Shown: positions 34,380 through 45,270 of the stretch, piece by piece
How positions within the stretch are numbered: the first letter of the stretch is position 1
Layout: every line of letters begins with the position of its first letter
Source: Ephydatia muelleri
Lineage: Eukaryota > Porifera > Demospongiae > Spongillida > Spongillidae
NCBI GenBank assembly: GCA_013339895.1
Contig: JABACO010000006.1
Location: 7,859,250 to 7,923,249 of the forward strand
Direction: 5' to 3'
DNA: 64,000 nt
Notes under the pieces: model-generated
Database searches by the model: none
The model's input: the letters and a program-made list of their open reading frames with translations, nothing else
What the model was told of the DNA's origin: nothing
Program-made: the position numbers and the translations under genes

Positions 34380-34710
34380 CTTCACAATACTACTACTGCT
34401 GCACATGTTGCACATCCTCTATCTACAAATAGTATTGCAGTTATGCCTGTGGCTACAGATCAAGTACAGCTTGTGTATACAACTACTACTCATTTTCTTG
34501 ATAGAGCTGCAATTATCGATTACCTGCCACAGTGAACTAATTATGATTACATACACAAAGGCACATAAACTGAATTAGAGGTGTACAATTATGTCTGTAC
34601 GTTTTGAAATGTGTTTATTTTGTATGCAGTACTAACCAGCAGTGTAAGGGTATATACTCCTGTTTGTATTGATCGTATGCATTGTGAGTTGAATGTTTGA
34701 TGAGTCTGAT
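34380..34710 (+). pseudogene. CD225 exon-4 relic (copy 3)
   Basis: 34430-34520 aligns with the tail of exon 4 at 21985-21695: TGGCTACAGATCAAGTACAG here against TGGCTACAGCTCAAGCTACAG there, and CTTGATAGAGCTGCA against CATGATAGAGCTGCA. One frame reads YYYCCTCCTSSIYK, a stop, then YCSYACGYRSSTACVYNYYS. The TM2 part is missing. 34565-34700 matches the 3' flank of copy 1 and exon 4' (GAATTAGAGGTG, GCAGTGTAAGGGTATATACT). A dead plus-strand copy. Confidence 0.65.
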
Positions 34711-35018
34711 GGCTGCATTATATTTACTGCACATCTAGTGAAAGATAGCACAGGAATGGTTGCACAATTATTTTAGTGCATGCCAAATTTTTGGCTTAAG
34801 AAAAGACCTCCTATCAGCATTTGTACACTGTGCGTGATGATAATGAATGGTGTTCAGAGGAATTGTATCTGTAGGGAGTGACTCAGTTATCAGTGCATGG
34901 CAATATAATGAACAATTACATGATATATGTTGCTACAAATGAAAATAGTTTTCTTCTTTTGCTGATATCTGTTATTAAGTGTCACCTTTAAAAGGTGCCC
35001 ACAAAGTCCAGTTCAGCC

Positions 35019-35357
35019 AGCGAGCTAATGAATGGTGATGTGTGTATGTAATATTTACATGTGTGTGTGTGGAAAGTATGTTGCCCATCCCTAAAGTTTT
35101 AAATGAGGATGAGTTTCAAGTGGATTTGTACCAGACCCATTGCAAAATTTGCTATAAACGGCTGTAAAGTTGCCAAACAAACCTTTATTTAGCATGCGCA
35201 TACACTTTATGTCTTCCATTTGTGCTGACATTTGTGCCTGCATGTTTTGTTTCCTTTTTACACCAATATATTCTTGTATAGCTACTAAATTCATCACTAC
35301 CATCCTGCTTGGGAAGCTGAAAGTACCATAGCCTGTGTATGGCTGTTAAAATAATTC
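35019..35357. repeat. 339-bp segment repeated exactly at 63662-64000
   Basis: Every base I compared is identical, including the GT tract and the 70-codon minus frame at 35091-35303. The second copy starts at the first base after the scaffold gap and runs to the window end. A diverged relative of the 35240-35300 part is near 36540-36605. No function recognised. Confidence 0.9.
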
Positions 35358-35701
35358 ACTGCTTTGTTTCACAACCTTATATAATTCTGTGGATGCACCA
35401 TGCTGGGCACCCTTCCAGACACATGCACATCATTTGATTGACAACACCTCGTGTACTCATGCACACAAATTACAAACTGTACCTGCAGCACACTCTTTAA
35501 CACGACCTGCACTAAAAGCATATAAAACAGTTACCCAAACTATCTTCAGACTAATCAGCTATAATTAGTGATGACAATATCAATTCTTCCTTCTTTTAAC
35601 AAAATTGTACAAGATAATATGAGTACACAATGAATTAATATTCACATTCTACACAATGGATATACAGAGAACGCACATAAATCCAATCTGTTTGTTAGCT
35701 T

Positions 35702-35706
35702 GTGTG

Positions 35707-35739
<33 letters not shown>
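35702..35739. repeat. (GT)n microsatellite
   Basis: Short GT tract with one GC interruption. Confidence 0.9.
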
Positions 35740-36069
35740 ATGTTTGCATATACAGTACGTGCAAAAGAGTACGTTTCGTTTCGTTCAATATCACTTTATA
35801 CGCCTTTAAACGCATTGTGAATGCGTAGTTCATAGGCCACTTTCAATTATCGTGCAAAGTGCTAAATGATTCAGCCGCATTAGAGCATACTTGTTTGTAC
35901 GGAACGCGCGTTTTCTACGGTACATGATATCGTCGCATACAAATTTGGAATGATCACCTATAAATAATTAAATGCATTAAACCTACTCAATTGTTCATTT
36001 TGCTCCTCCATTAATCACAGCTGGTGTCGGAAAGTCGTTCTGATCGCTCCCACCTGCTAATAGAATCTC

Positions 36070-36370
36070 GAATTACCGTAAAGTACCACAAATAAGTTCC
36101 CCACCCCCCCCCCCCCCCCTCCGCCCTCAACAATAAAAAATGGCTCGTGTTTAAACGTGCGCAAGTTGGGGACGTGCAAAAAGTTACGTATCGTTTGTAC
36201 GCAAACAGAAACATTACGCGTTGTTACCTATAAAGGTATTCATTAACACAATTTGCTACGTACGCTTGCACAGTAGCGTTTAGGAGCACATGCTAAGCGT
36301 TTAGACACGTATACCGTCAAGTACCACGAATAAGCTCGCCCCCAACAATAAAAAATGGCTCGTATCTTTG
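36070..36370. repeat. Two copies of a short dispersed repeat
   Basis: TACCGTAAAGTACCACAAATAAG near 36075 and TACCGTCAAGTACCACGAATAAG near 36310, each followed by CAACAATAAAAAATGGCTCG. The first copy is interrupted by a poly-C tract (36101-36120). Confidence 0.7.
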
Positions 36371-36619
36371 TAAACGCGAACGCTTCTGCGTATCTTTTTT
36401 TCATAATCATGTACGGGTCAATTTTGTTTCTGAAATGCTGAATACGTTTGAGGAAACTTTCGAGGCTATATATAGTGCATGGGTGTATGTGTGCGTGTGT
36501 GTGCACATGTGTGTTGACGACATAGGTTTTCGTTCATTTACATCGTGTCTTCCTATTTTACACCACTATTCCTAGCAGAGCCACTAGATTCATCTCTGTC
36601 ATCCAGAAGAATAAGTATC

Positions 36620-37236
36620 TGAATGAGATGCTACGTATGACTTTGCCACTAATCTATATGACGATAATTTAGCAAACAATATATGGGTCAGTTTCCGAGA
36701 AAACTTCCTATGTTTATAACATTATAAAATAGTCGTGTTATAAAAATGCTTCTTGTTTGAATCGCTATATCTCCAGAACGCTAAACGCTATTGACGTCCT
36801 ATTTTCAACAGTTCATACCACACCATTTATCTATGGTAAAATACATTTTGGAGTCTTTCACTTGCTCCATACCAGTATTGCAATCTTCGATACCCGACCA
36901 GGTTCAAACCCGCCATAACTTTAGGTAGGAGTAATCAAATCGCTTCAAATTCGGTTTGTAGATAGAAAGGTCCTATATCTTTCGATTTGTTCTGTTCGTT
37001 AATTTTTATCTCATCCGTTACGGAGATACAGCTGTACAAAGTAAGTACAAATTTCCCGCTCGAATCGCGCCGTTGTACGAGCGTGAACCGCTTCCATTCA
37101 CCGAAGTACATGAATATTCAACTACTTCCTGTGGGCTGAGACTTATAGCTGGCCACACCTATGTACTGCGCTTGGGTAAGTAATCTGTCATCCCTGTCAC
37201 CGTTGTTATTCGTTGTTCTTCGGTGTAGATAAACGA
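36620..37236. other. Unassigned; possible 5' region of the frame at 37237
   Basis: No coding motif. The sequence just upstream of 37237 (GGGTAAGTAATCTG at about 37175) contains a donor-like site. Confidence 0.3.
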
Positions 37237-37410
37237 TATGGCGACTTATCTAACGAATGAAGACGAGAACGTAGAGCTTCAATCGGCGGACAAGTTTGAG
37301 CTGTACGAATACGACGATCGATATTCAAGATACATTCGACGAGGGTGGGGCGATTGAGAACGGTAGTGACGGCGATTGTCCCACTGACGATGCTGGTTGT
37401 AGGGAGTAAG
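37237..37410 (+). pseudogene. Acidic N-terminal coding fragment, unrecognised
   Basis: ATG at about 37237 begins MATYLTNEDENVELQSADKF, then ELYEYDD. A one-base change of frame continues as DIQDTFDEGGAIENGSDGDC and PTDDAGCRE-stop. Acidic N termini of this kind precede the zinc/HTH part of several invertebrate transposase families, including the one on the minus strand at 44 kb. No domain is recognised, and a host 5' exon is possible. Confidence 0.3.
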
Positions 37411-37939
37411 CAGCCCCTATGTCATTAAGGAGCCACCAGCCCCACCCCCACTTAAGGGGCTAGCCAACCATAGATGTTAAGTTTATGAGCCAACTCCTTC
37501 AAAGCTTCACATTGCAAGGCCAGACAGCAGCCCCGCATAACCATCCAACGCCATGCAGAGCCACCAGCCCACTCGCAGTACCTATGGAACCACCTGCCTA
37601 TATCACGAACCACCAGCTAACCAATGGGGTCACCCTCCACAATACTAGTGGAGCTACAGCTTTCTCACTGCAAATGGGGTTGGCAGCACCCACAAATTCA
37701 GGGTTGCTGTTGACTCGCATGTACCAAGGAAAGCCCACACATGCCCCCTCCCATCTAACACTACACTGACCAGTGGACCTCACTGCAAATGGACGTACAT
37801 ACAGTACCTGCTGGGTCCAGCAACCCCCTACTAAAATTCAAGGGGCCAATGAGGCCAATCAAGCCATCCCCACACAGCAGAACCACCAGACCTGGCCCAT
37901 CATTGCAAGTGTTTACCGTTGTCTGCACCTGCATCCTCA

Positions 37940-38875
37940 GCCTCAGGCAGGAGGACATGGATCTCCCCATCAGTGGGAGGGTTAGGGATAGCAACTGAAG
38001 ATCCAGGCACCTGACTGCAGAGAGGTGCCAACAGCATAGCTGGCCTCAGTGATCCCCTGGGGGCTGGGACACACATTATCACTCTTGGTTGGGTCATGGT
38101 CACTTTTTCAAACAGGTACTGGGACCGCTGGAGGGACAACCCTTTTGGCTTTATAATAGGTGGCGTGTCTTACACTTTCACACCAGGTCTGAGCATGTCG
38201 ATCTTGGTGGAATTTGTGACTGATGACATGACCCTTATCTCCATTACACCGGGGTGCTCCCTGTCAAATTCAAATGTATGGGAACGCACAAATGCACTCA
38301 GAGGCTGAAACCACTGGCCCAAGAAGACGTTCCACTCATAGTACTGCCAGTTTTGGTACAGTTGTGGCACGCATTCAACATCCTGGCCACACTTGCATAC
38401 ACACTTGACAAGGTCGGCCATATTGTCTATGTGGTCCTGTCGTCTGTAGTGCTTCTTTAAGAGGCCAAAATAGGAGTCCGGCCAAAACTTGGTATGTCCA
38501 GGTAGCATTTAATCCTGTCATGCAGACCAGTTATCACTCTCCAAGCCATGTACCACAGCATGGTGGTGTTTTTGTTCTGCCCCCTGTACAATTGTCAGCC
38601 TGTAGGGTTACTCTCCTCTCTCCCAGTCCATGCAGGTGGAAAAAGGCATGCACCAGGCTGACCACCACCACGGCCCCCTTGCCCACATGCTCTGCCTCGT
38701 CTATCAGGAAGAACACCTGATGACACAATGGCTCACAGCACACTCCAAAAACATGGACCTTGCAGGCTGTCCTGAAGTAAAGGTTCCCCTCTGCTGGGAG
38801 CTGTAGGGGAGGGACACCTGTTGGAAATCAGTTTGTTGTACTGTGCACAGCATGTGGCAACGATTATGCCAGCTA
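37940..38875 (-). pseudogene. DNA-transposon gene, C-terminal part (ADNCxGQNKN family)
   Basis: Minus-strand pieces, in order. SLPYSSQQRGTF and ACKVHVFGVCCEPLCHQVFF lie at about 38830-38720. FLIDEAEHVGKGAVVVVSLVHAFF-type sequence then HLHGLGERRVTLQADNCTG lie at about 38715-38560. GHTKFWPDSYFGLLKKHYRR and QNWQYYEWNVFLGQWF lie at 38500-38300. HTFEFDREHPGVMEIRVM and SLQRSQYLFEKV follow to about 38095. This motif order is that of a widespread uncharacterised invertebrate transposon protein. The Asp in LQADNC is probably a catalytic DDE-type residue (inference). Frames shift, so this copy is not intact. Confidence 0.65.
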
Positions 38876-38924
38876 TCCTGCCCCTGTCCCTGCACAGGAA
38901 GAAAAACACCAAAACGCCTCCTGT

Positions 38925-39170
38925 CACAGGTGAGGGGTCAGGTGGTGTCACAGGTGACGGGTCAGGTGGTGTTGCAGGTGACGGGTCAGGTGGTGTTGCA
39001 GGTGACGGGTCAGGTGGTGTCACAGGTGATGGGTCAGGTGGTGTCACAGGTGACGGGTCAGGTGGTGTTGCAGGTGACGGGTCAGGTGGTGTTGCAGGTG
39101 ACGGGTCAGGTGGTGTTGCAGGTGACGGGTCAGGTGGTGTTGCAGGTGACAGGTCAGGTGGTGTGTTGAT
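38925..39170. repeat. 24-bp minisatellite in the transposon gene
   Basis: About ten units of CAGGTGACGGGTCAGGTGGTGTTG type, 24 bp, with a GTGTCA variant. On the minus strand it reads as PPDPSPAT repeats in frame with nearby coding sequence, and could be translated. It sits immediately 5' (minus strand) of the transposon C-terminal part. Confidence 0.9.
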
Positions 39171-39639
39171 GCATGTTATCACCATAGTTGCTCTGTGGTG
39201 ATTTATGTGTCTGTGGGAACAAAACATGTGTGTTGACTGACATGGTTGCCATGACACCTGCTCATCTGTCAACAGACTAAGGATGGGAGGGCATGCATTA
39301 CACAGCAATGTTATGGCAAGTGACCTACACAAGTAACCACTTTGTCATGTGACCTGACCTTTCCCTCCCTCCCTTCCTCCTCCCCAGGATACAAGAGTTA
39401 GATGCACACTCCGAAGTGTGTACCTCAACCCCATTAGGCCCCTCCCCTTCCTCCTCTTCCTCCACTCCCCCCCCTCCTCCCCCAAGAAGGCACCCTTTGA
39501 AATCACCCCATCCGTTGCCAAGGGGAGAAGCCCCTCCCCTAGTCCTCCCAGGCCTTGGGGCAGCACCTCCTCCCTGATCCCGCCCTCATCCTGAGAGGAG
39601 ACAAGAAGGCTGTCCCCCTGACAGGGTGAGGAAATCTTA

Positions 39640-40958
39640 CAGGTCAATGTAACTCACAGCCCCCCTCACCCCCTTCAAGATCATCTCCAAGGTGTGTACT
39701 GGTCCACCTCATCACCTCATTACATCACCACATTATCACCTCATCATCATGTGTCATCCTCCCACATCACTGTTACTACCACTATTATTTCATTAAATAT
39801 TTTGTGCATTTACACATCTCGTGTTACTCTAATTATTGCACTACTCCCCACTTAATCCCAGACCAACCTCACTCAGTTCAGCCACTCCCCTGTTGAGGTC
39901 CATCGTTCCCAGGGGGACATCCAGTGGCTTTACGAGGTGCTTCTGGACACTGCCCCCCAAGAGGGTGGTGCCTCCTCTCAAGCCTCCCATCTCATTGGAC
40001 GCCACTGTGTCTGAATTCCAAAGGTTTCTTTCCAGAATAGCAGCTCACAAGGTGCTAAGCCCCTCCCCCAAAGCCACACCCCTCTCGTGCATTCCCTTCC
40101 TTAGGTAATAAAAAGAGACATCACATATTTGTGGTATTTCTCTCAGGAACAGTTGAGTATATCACACCATCACATGTGCACTCATCATAGCATCACATAT
40201 GCACTTACCACACCATCACATAGGCACTCACCATACCAACACATGTGCACTCATCACACCATCACAGTCTGTATACACATGATCATGTGACTGACTGCTC
40301 TCACATCAACCTGTCTGTTGTCACTGCATGACCATGTGATCCTGCCATGTTACCTCCTGTTCTGTCATGTGACCACCACTTCATTCATGTTACCATGCCT
40401 CTGCTTTCATGTGACCACCCTTCTACCTCAGGAGATGAGAAAATTGAGGGCAAATCGTAGTGTGTCCCAGAACATAGTCCAGTTCAAACCATTAAGAGTG
40501 GTCCCTGGTGGCCACTAAGGTGGGTGTGGGTGAGAGGAGTGGGTAGGGAAGGGGCAAAACTATTGGGGAGGGGGAGGGAAAAGAGAAGGAACAAAGGAGG
40601 GCTACTAAGTCCGTACCTCCCCCCCTCTCTCTCCTATAGGATTACCTGGTGTCTCTTGAACACCACCTACTAGGTCTGGCCTTACATATGGAGCAGTCCA
40701 CCAGATTGAAGAGTTCTACAGGTCAGTGTGACCACGCCCACGTGCCACATCTTATCTGACCACTCCCCTTTCCTGTCCACCACCAGAGAAGACAGTTCAT
40801 TGGTTCTGTGCTCTTAGTGAGTCTGAACCTGCTAACACCTACCTAAAGGTTGCCATGGGCAACCTTGCTCAGACCTACGAATCTGTGGAGGGGCATCAGA
40901 TAGACACAGATGACACGCTGTTTATACAAAGCCTACAGATTATGTGAAGGCAGCACAG
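39640..40958 (+). pseudogene. Sorting nexin fragment, SNX5/6/32 type (PX and start of BAR)
   Basis: PX part: TPFKIISK ends at a GTGTGT donor near 39692. The next exon (39862-40104) reads TNLTQFSHSPVEVHRSQGDI, QWLYEVLLDT, then in the next frame KRVVPPLKPP and SEFQRFLSRIAAHKVLS. BAR part: exons at about 40432 (EMRKLRANRSVSQNIVQF), 40640-40721 (DYLVSLEHHLLGLALHMEQS) and 40787-40958 (FCALSESEPANTYLKVAMGN, LAQTYESVEGHQIDTDD). This resembles the SNX5/6 order, where PX binds phosphoinositide or cargo and BAR senses curvature in retromer/ESCPE-1 traffic. A frame break at a C6 run (about 39950) and another near 40935, with no N terminus or BAR end found, suggest a pseudogene or captured fragment; homopolymer error is possible. 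Confidence 0.6.
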
Positions 40959-41760
40959 GTGTGTGGAATGGTAGTCATGGTTATCTCCTCATGCCAGCAA
41001 AGCATCTCACAACACCCCGATGGGTTCGCCAAAGGTACACATGGAATACTTTGTATGTGCCAAAATATTGAGTGTCTGTACAGCCAAATCAAATTAAGGG
41101 ATTCATGAAATTTGTGTTACGATGTTTGTACTTGCATTGCTGCAGTATTATTGTTACATATTCAGGGATTTACTGCAACAGGGAGTGGTTAATTGGAATA
41201 TATTGGGGATGGGCCAAAAGTAAGTCTTCCTTTCGTACCATTAAATGGCATGCCATGTAGGTTTATTAAATGGTGTTGACCAATTGACAGAAGGTAAGTG
41301 ACATGGCCACATGTAAACCAATGGTTCAGATGTTATAAGAAGTATTTAATGGTGTGCATCCTTAAATATTGTAGCAACTGCATGGCTGGAACCATGAGTG
41401 TTACTGACAAATGTTACCATTGCTGCCTATCAATCCTTCTGTCTGCCCCCCCCCCCCCTTCTGCTGATTACAATACTAGTTAAGGATTAGTAATTTAAAA
41501 AGCATTCATGTACAGACTGCTGCACCTAGAAAGGATGGCTATATAGTCGCAAGAAACTGGACAGGATGAAGAACGCAGCACATTTATGATTGCCAGTTGG
41601 TAGAATGCAGCCATTGCTTCAATCACCTCCAAGCCTCATAAGACTTAATGTCATTTGAACTCATGTTTCTTTGTTTCTGTCACTGTGTAATCTGAACAAA
41701 ACAATCATGTTTGCGATGGGATTTCAAGTTCCCACTTCATAAGCTGAGACATGCTGTGTG
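40959..41760. other. Unassigned sequence
   Basis: No further BAR exon recognised and no other gene seen. Confidence 0.4.
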
Positions 41761-42095
41761 AGTGTGTTGTGTGTTGTGTGTGTGTTGTGTGTGTGTGTTG
41801 TGTGTGTGTGTGACACCTGCAAATAACCTCCCTCTGCTTCCTATCTTCTAATTTGGATGTTTGTACAAGTAACAAAGGCACAATGTCATGAATTTGGTTG
41901 TGTGGCAAGACCTTTGCCCCATGCACCAGCATACTCATGTGGTGTGTGTGTGTGTGTGTGACACCTGCAAATAACCCTCTCTCTGATCCTATCTTAATTT
42001 TGATGTTGTACAAGGAACAAAGGCACAATGTCATGAATTTTGGTGTGTGGCAAGGACCATTGCCCCTGCACCCAGCTATGTACATGTCTGTGCTG
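41761..42095. repeat. Tandem duplication of about 145 bp with GT tracts
   Basis: GACACCTGCAAATAACC followed by CTATCTT, ACAAAGGCACAATGTCATGA and GTGTGGCAAG occurs twice (about 41812 and 41959). Each copy is preceded by a (GT)n or GTTGTGTG tract. Frames across it are repeat artefacts. Confidence 0.8.
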
Positions 42096-42640
42096 AAAAA
42101 CCTCTCTTCCATGCAAGTGAACAACATGTATTTGCGAAGAGGTAAAAAATCCACACTTGCTACATGGTGTATGGGCTGATCTGCAAAATATATGTTACGC
42201 TGCATGCACCTTTGTGCAAATACAGCTGTGACATCATTTTGCTGGTTGCCCTAGGTAATAGTTGTGTCCTGGAAGGTCATAGTACATGTGTGTTACTTGT
42301 GATTGTGTGGGATGCGTCGATGAAGCACCATTTTCATTCCCAGACCCGTGTCACAGCAGCAGATGGAGGACATCACCATTCCATCTGCAGTACAATTAGA
42401 CCAGTCCAGTCATTTCACAACAGTGATAATATCAATATCAATCACATTATACACAGACAGCATATAAGCAGATTAGCAAGAGGTGGTTCTGAACATACAA
42501 CATGTATAGGGTTTACAAAACTACAACACTGGCGGTCTCACTGAACAGAAGTCACACTATATTTGCTGACTGAAAGCAACCTGTTATGAAGCATGTTACA
42601 TGTACATGTACGATACAAACACACAAGATCACATAACAGG

Positions 42641-42766
42641 TCAAATGTGATGGAGCGAAGTACTCGTATGATTTGAGAGTGAATCCATCACCCAACTGCT
42701 AACAACAACAGCGGCATCCACAAGCCCTTCTGATGGGGGTGTTGTGTCACATACCACCAAACATGA
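42641..42766 (-). CDS. BRCT domain, last exon
   Basis: Acceptor GAACCACAG on the minus strand, phase 0. It reads SCLVVCDTTPPSEGLVDAAV, VVSSWVMDSLSNHTSTSLHH, I-stop (TGA at 42643-42641). The VVSSWVMDSL stretch is the conserved tryptophan helix that ends BRCT repeats, as in BRCA1 (VVTREWVLDSV). It completes the domain begun in the two upstream exons. Confidence 0.65.
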   Translation of the reverse strand, partial: SCLVVCDTTPPSEGLVDAAVVVSSWVMDSLSNHTSTSLHHI

Positions 42767-42827
42767 CTGTGGTTCCAGTTAGTTTATTAATGGTAGTTGT
42801 ATTATTACTCAGCTGTAATTAGCATAC

Positions 42828-42947
42828 TTGTGGATTTGACACTATTTTTCCTCCTGCCATCACTAAGAGGTTGGTTATGTGGTCCTTCGAAAGTGGAGTA
42901 CACCCTTCCATAACAAAAAAGTTCATGCACGCAAACAGGCCTGCTTC
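42828..42947 (-). CDS. BRCT domain, middle exon
   Basis: 120 bp, phase 0 both ends: acceptor TTGCTTTAG, donor GTATGC. It reads EAGLFACMNFFVMEGCTPLS then KDHITNLLVMAGGKIVSNPQ. This is the BRCT core: a hydrophobic first strand (LFxxMNFFVM) and the AGGKIVSNPQ Gly-Gly motif. Most like the second BRCT of BRCA1-type tandem domains, which read phospho-Ser peptides in DNA-damage signalling. Confidence 0.65.
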
Positions 42948-42998
42948 CTAAAGCAAATAGTACATGTGACTACATGAGCAAGTTATTCCACCACATAC

Positions 42999-43076
42999 CC
43001 CACGAGCAAGACTCAATCGCGCCTTTTGAGGTGCATCTACACTGTAAATGTGGTCCCCTCTCACCTCGTACATGCT
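42999..43076 (-). CDS. BRCT inter-repeat linker exon
   Basis: 78 bp, phase 0 both ends: acceptor TTGTGGTCAG, donor GTATGT. It reads SMYEVRGDHIYSVDAPQKAR then LSLARG. The YEVRGD motif followed by a basic P-x-x-AR stretch is diagnostic of the linker between the tandem BRCTs of BRCA1 (FEVRGD ... PKRAR). The upstream exon ends with a matching BRCT1 helix. Confidence 0.7.
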
Positions 43077-43134
43077 CTGACCACAAACAAAAACATAAAA
43101 ATATGAATACTAATGATTAATGATTCAAGCATAC

Positions 43135-43374
43135 CACAGGAAGGGCCACTTGTCCCTCATTCTCCAGACTGTGTTTGATCCCTCCCAGCACAAAGTCCCT
43201 GGTTTTGCCCTGCAGTCGACCGGGGTCAGGTAGGGCGTGAACTGCAGCATAGTTCTTGATAAACTTGACCACTGTCAGCTTATCCAATTGAGACAGGGCA
43301 TGGTGGGGTGCCCTGCCACTGTTGCCATGGGCATTTGGGACAATGTCTGAGCCAGAGCACATCCCTGCTTCCAT
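43135..43374 (-). CDS. Chimeric exon: transposase-like N half, BRCT1 end
   Basis: 80 codons, donor GTATGC in phase 0 to the linker exon. The first part, AHGNSGRAPHHALSQLDKLT and VVKFIKNYAAVHALPDPGRL, matches the N-terminal region of the same transposon family found at 37.9-38.9 kb (HGNxGRxPxxAL, FIxNYAxxHALxLPGR). The last part, DFVLGGIKHSLENEGQVALP, looks like the final helix of BRCT1 leading into the YEVRGD linker. The switch is inside the exon, near 43200. It is either a fusion gene, a transposon that captured BRCT exons, or a transposon piece inserted in a BRCA1-like gene. Confidence 0.55.
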
Positions 43375-43399
43375 TGCTGTAGTGTACGGTAAGTGATAT

Positions 43400-44048
43400 T
43401 AACGACAGCACAGAAGGCCTTCATGCATATGGGGGTAGACCAGTCAAGGCGATAATGGTATACATTTCGAGAACCAAGTTGTCTTGAACTAGAGCCAGCA
43501 TTCCAAGAACAACAGCCTTTCTGGTTTTCTTGTTCAATGCAGCTAAGGAATGTGCTCTGATTTGGGCCAAGTCATGATACTTCATTAGACAGCTGTGTTT
43601 GCAGCATCCTCCTTTGGTAAGGAAGACATTGAGTACATTGCTTGCTTTGGCCACCCCCCCATCACCACTATCACCACTATCACTTTCATTGCCATCACAG
43701 CTACACATATCACCATCACTGGTACACCTCACCACGATCACTTTCGTCACCATTACTGCTACATGTACCCCAATCTTGGCTACAATCACTGCTATCTCCA
43801 TCACCGCGATCACTATCGTCGCCATCACTGCTACCCCCATCACCACCGGCATCACGTTCGCCACCTCTTGCATCCATACAGCCAGAGCTACGACCACCAT
43901 CACTGCAAAAATCGTCCACACCCATACAGACGCTGGTTTCACTTTCATTTTCTCCAACCTCTCCAATCCGCTCCGATTCTTGCACGTCATCGTCAATGTG
44001 CGGGGCGAGCTCTCCGTCGCTCGCGTCGAGTACTTCCATATCGTCCAT
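43400..44048 (-). pseudogene. DNA-transposon gene, N-terminal part
   Basis: An acidic start at ATG 44048 (MDDMEVLDASDGELAPHIDD) runs into Asp/Ser/Gly-rich repeats (GDGGSSDGDDSDRGDGDSSD). A second frame gives KGGCCKHSCLMKYHDLAQIR and KKTRKAVVLGMLALVQ, the Cys-rich N-terminal segment of the family. A third gives MKAFCAVVNITYRTLQQWKQ, the HTH-like segment just before the HGN motif of the next exon. Frame changes at the Asp-rich repeat, at a C5 run (about 43435) and near 43320 suggest decay or homopolymer error. The direct continuation is the chimeric exon at 43374-43135. Confidence 0.6.
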
Positions 44049-44389
44049 AACACGCGGAAAATCACGTGAAAGCGTACGCAAATTGGCCTTTAGTAAATTG
44101 GTTGTGTGCCTCCTTTCTCTTGGTTGCACATCTATATAAAACCTCTTCCAATTTCACCGTGGAATTTCCCATTTTGAACATTTTGTGAAATAGGTGTAGG
44201 TTTTGTTCAAGGTTGGTGTCTCCATAGTTACTTTCTAATCCATATTATAAGTGTATAAGTGTATTTGACAAATCTCAACAAAAAGAACAGACATGTAGTT
44301 TGGTCATCATTGATTACAGAATAAAACTTCCTTGTTTCCTGGATCCAATCTTGAAATGCCGAAGGATAATATATTAATCATGCTGAACT

Positions 44390-45270
44390 ACAAAAGCAAT
44401 TGCCATGCTTTGAAATCCACCTGAAAGAGGATAAAATGTTTTGAATTAGAGTCACCTGTATGAGGAGTAAAATGCTTTGAAATAGTTTCCTGAATGGGCA
44501 CTTAGATGCATTGAAATTTCAAGAATAATTCAAGTGACTACTACTCGATGTCAAGCAAATACATTTCTAGAATAGATATGTACAGGTTATTCATACAACA
44601 TAGTACTGTGAAATGCTGTGATATTCATGCAATAAAATGCTTTGAAATTTCAAGGATAATGAAAGTTTCCCATCTGACTACTACTACTATTCATGTAAAT
44701 GTATTGAAGTTTCAAGCAAATACAGAATAGATTAGTACAGGTTATTCATCCATTATAGTACCGTAAAATGTTTTAACATGAGGACTAAGACTACTATACT
44801 GAAGAATAGCCACCTGAATGGATTGAATAATATCCAACAACTACTCAAGAATCACCTGTGTGGAGACTAAAATGCTTTGACTATCAAGGGTGGTTGGTCG
44901 ACGTGTATGAGGACTAAAATGCTGTCAGAGGAATAGTCAGTCACCTGTATGGAGACTAAAATGATTTGAAATTCAAGAATAGTGACCTGTATGGGGACTA
45001 AAATGCTTTAGATCATGGTTCATGATAAACGACAATTAAACACATACACTTGGTGGACCAAAATAGTTCTGTGAAATTAACAATAATGACTAATTGTTTT
45101 GATATTACGGCCTAAAATGCTTGGAAATTTAAGAATAGTCAAGTCACCCATATGATGCTCTGAAATTTCAAGAATAGTCTCACATATTATGCACTGACAT
45201 TTCAAGAAGTCTTCCCCCATATGATGCTTGTACAATACAATGCTGTAAAATTCTAAAACAGAACAATGTA
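44390..45270. repeat. Degenerate tandem repeat around AAAATGCTTTGAAATTTCAA
   Basis: Many diverged units sharing CACCTGTATG, GGACTAAAATGCTTTGAA and ATTTCAAGAATAG, spaced roughly 40-100 bp. An old minisatellite. It abuts the start of the Ty3/gypsy fossil. Confidence 0.75.

Noticed and set aside
43595-44139. His/Thr-rich plus-strand frames
   Set aside because: Shadows of the Asp/Ser-rich coding on the minus strand.
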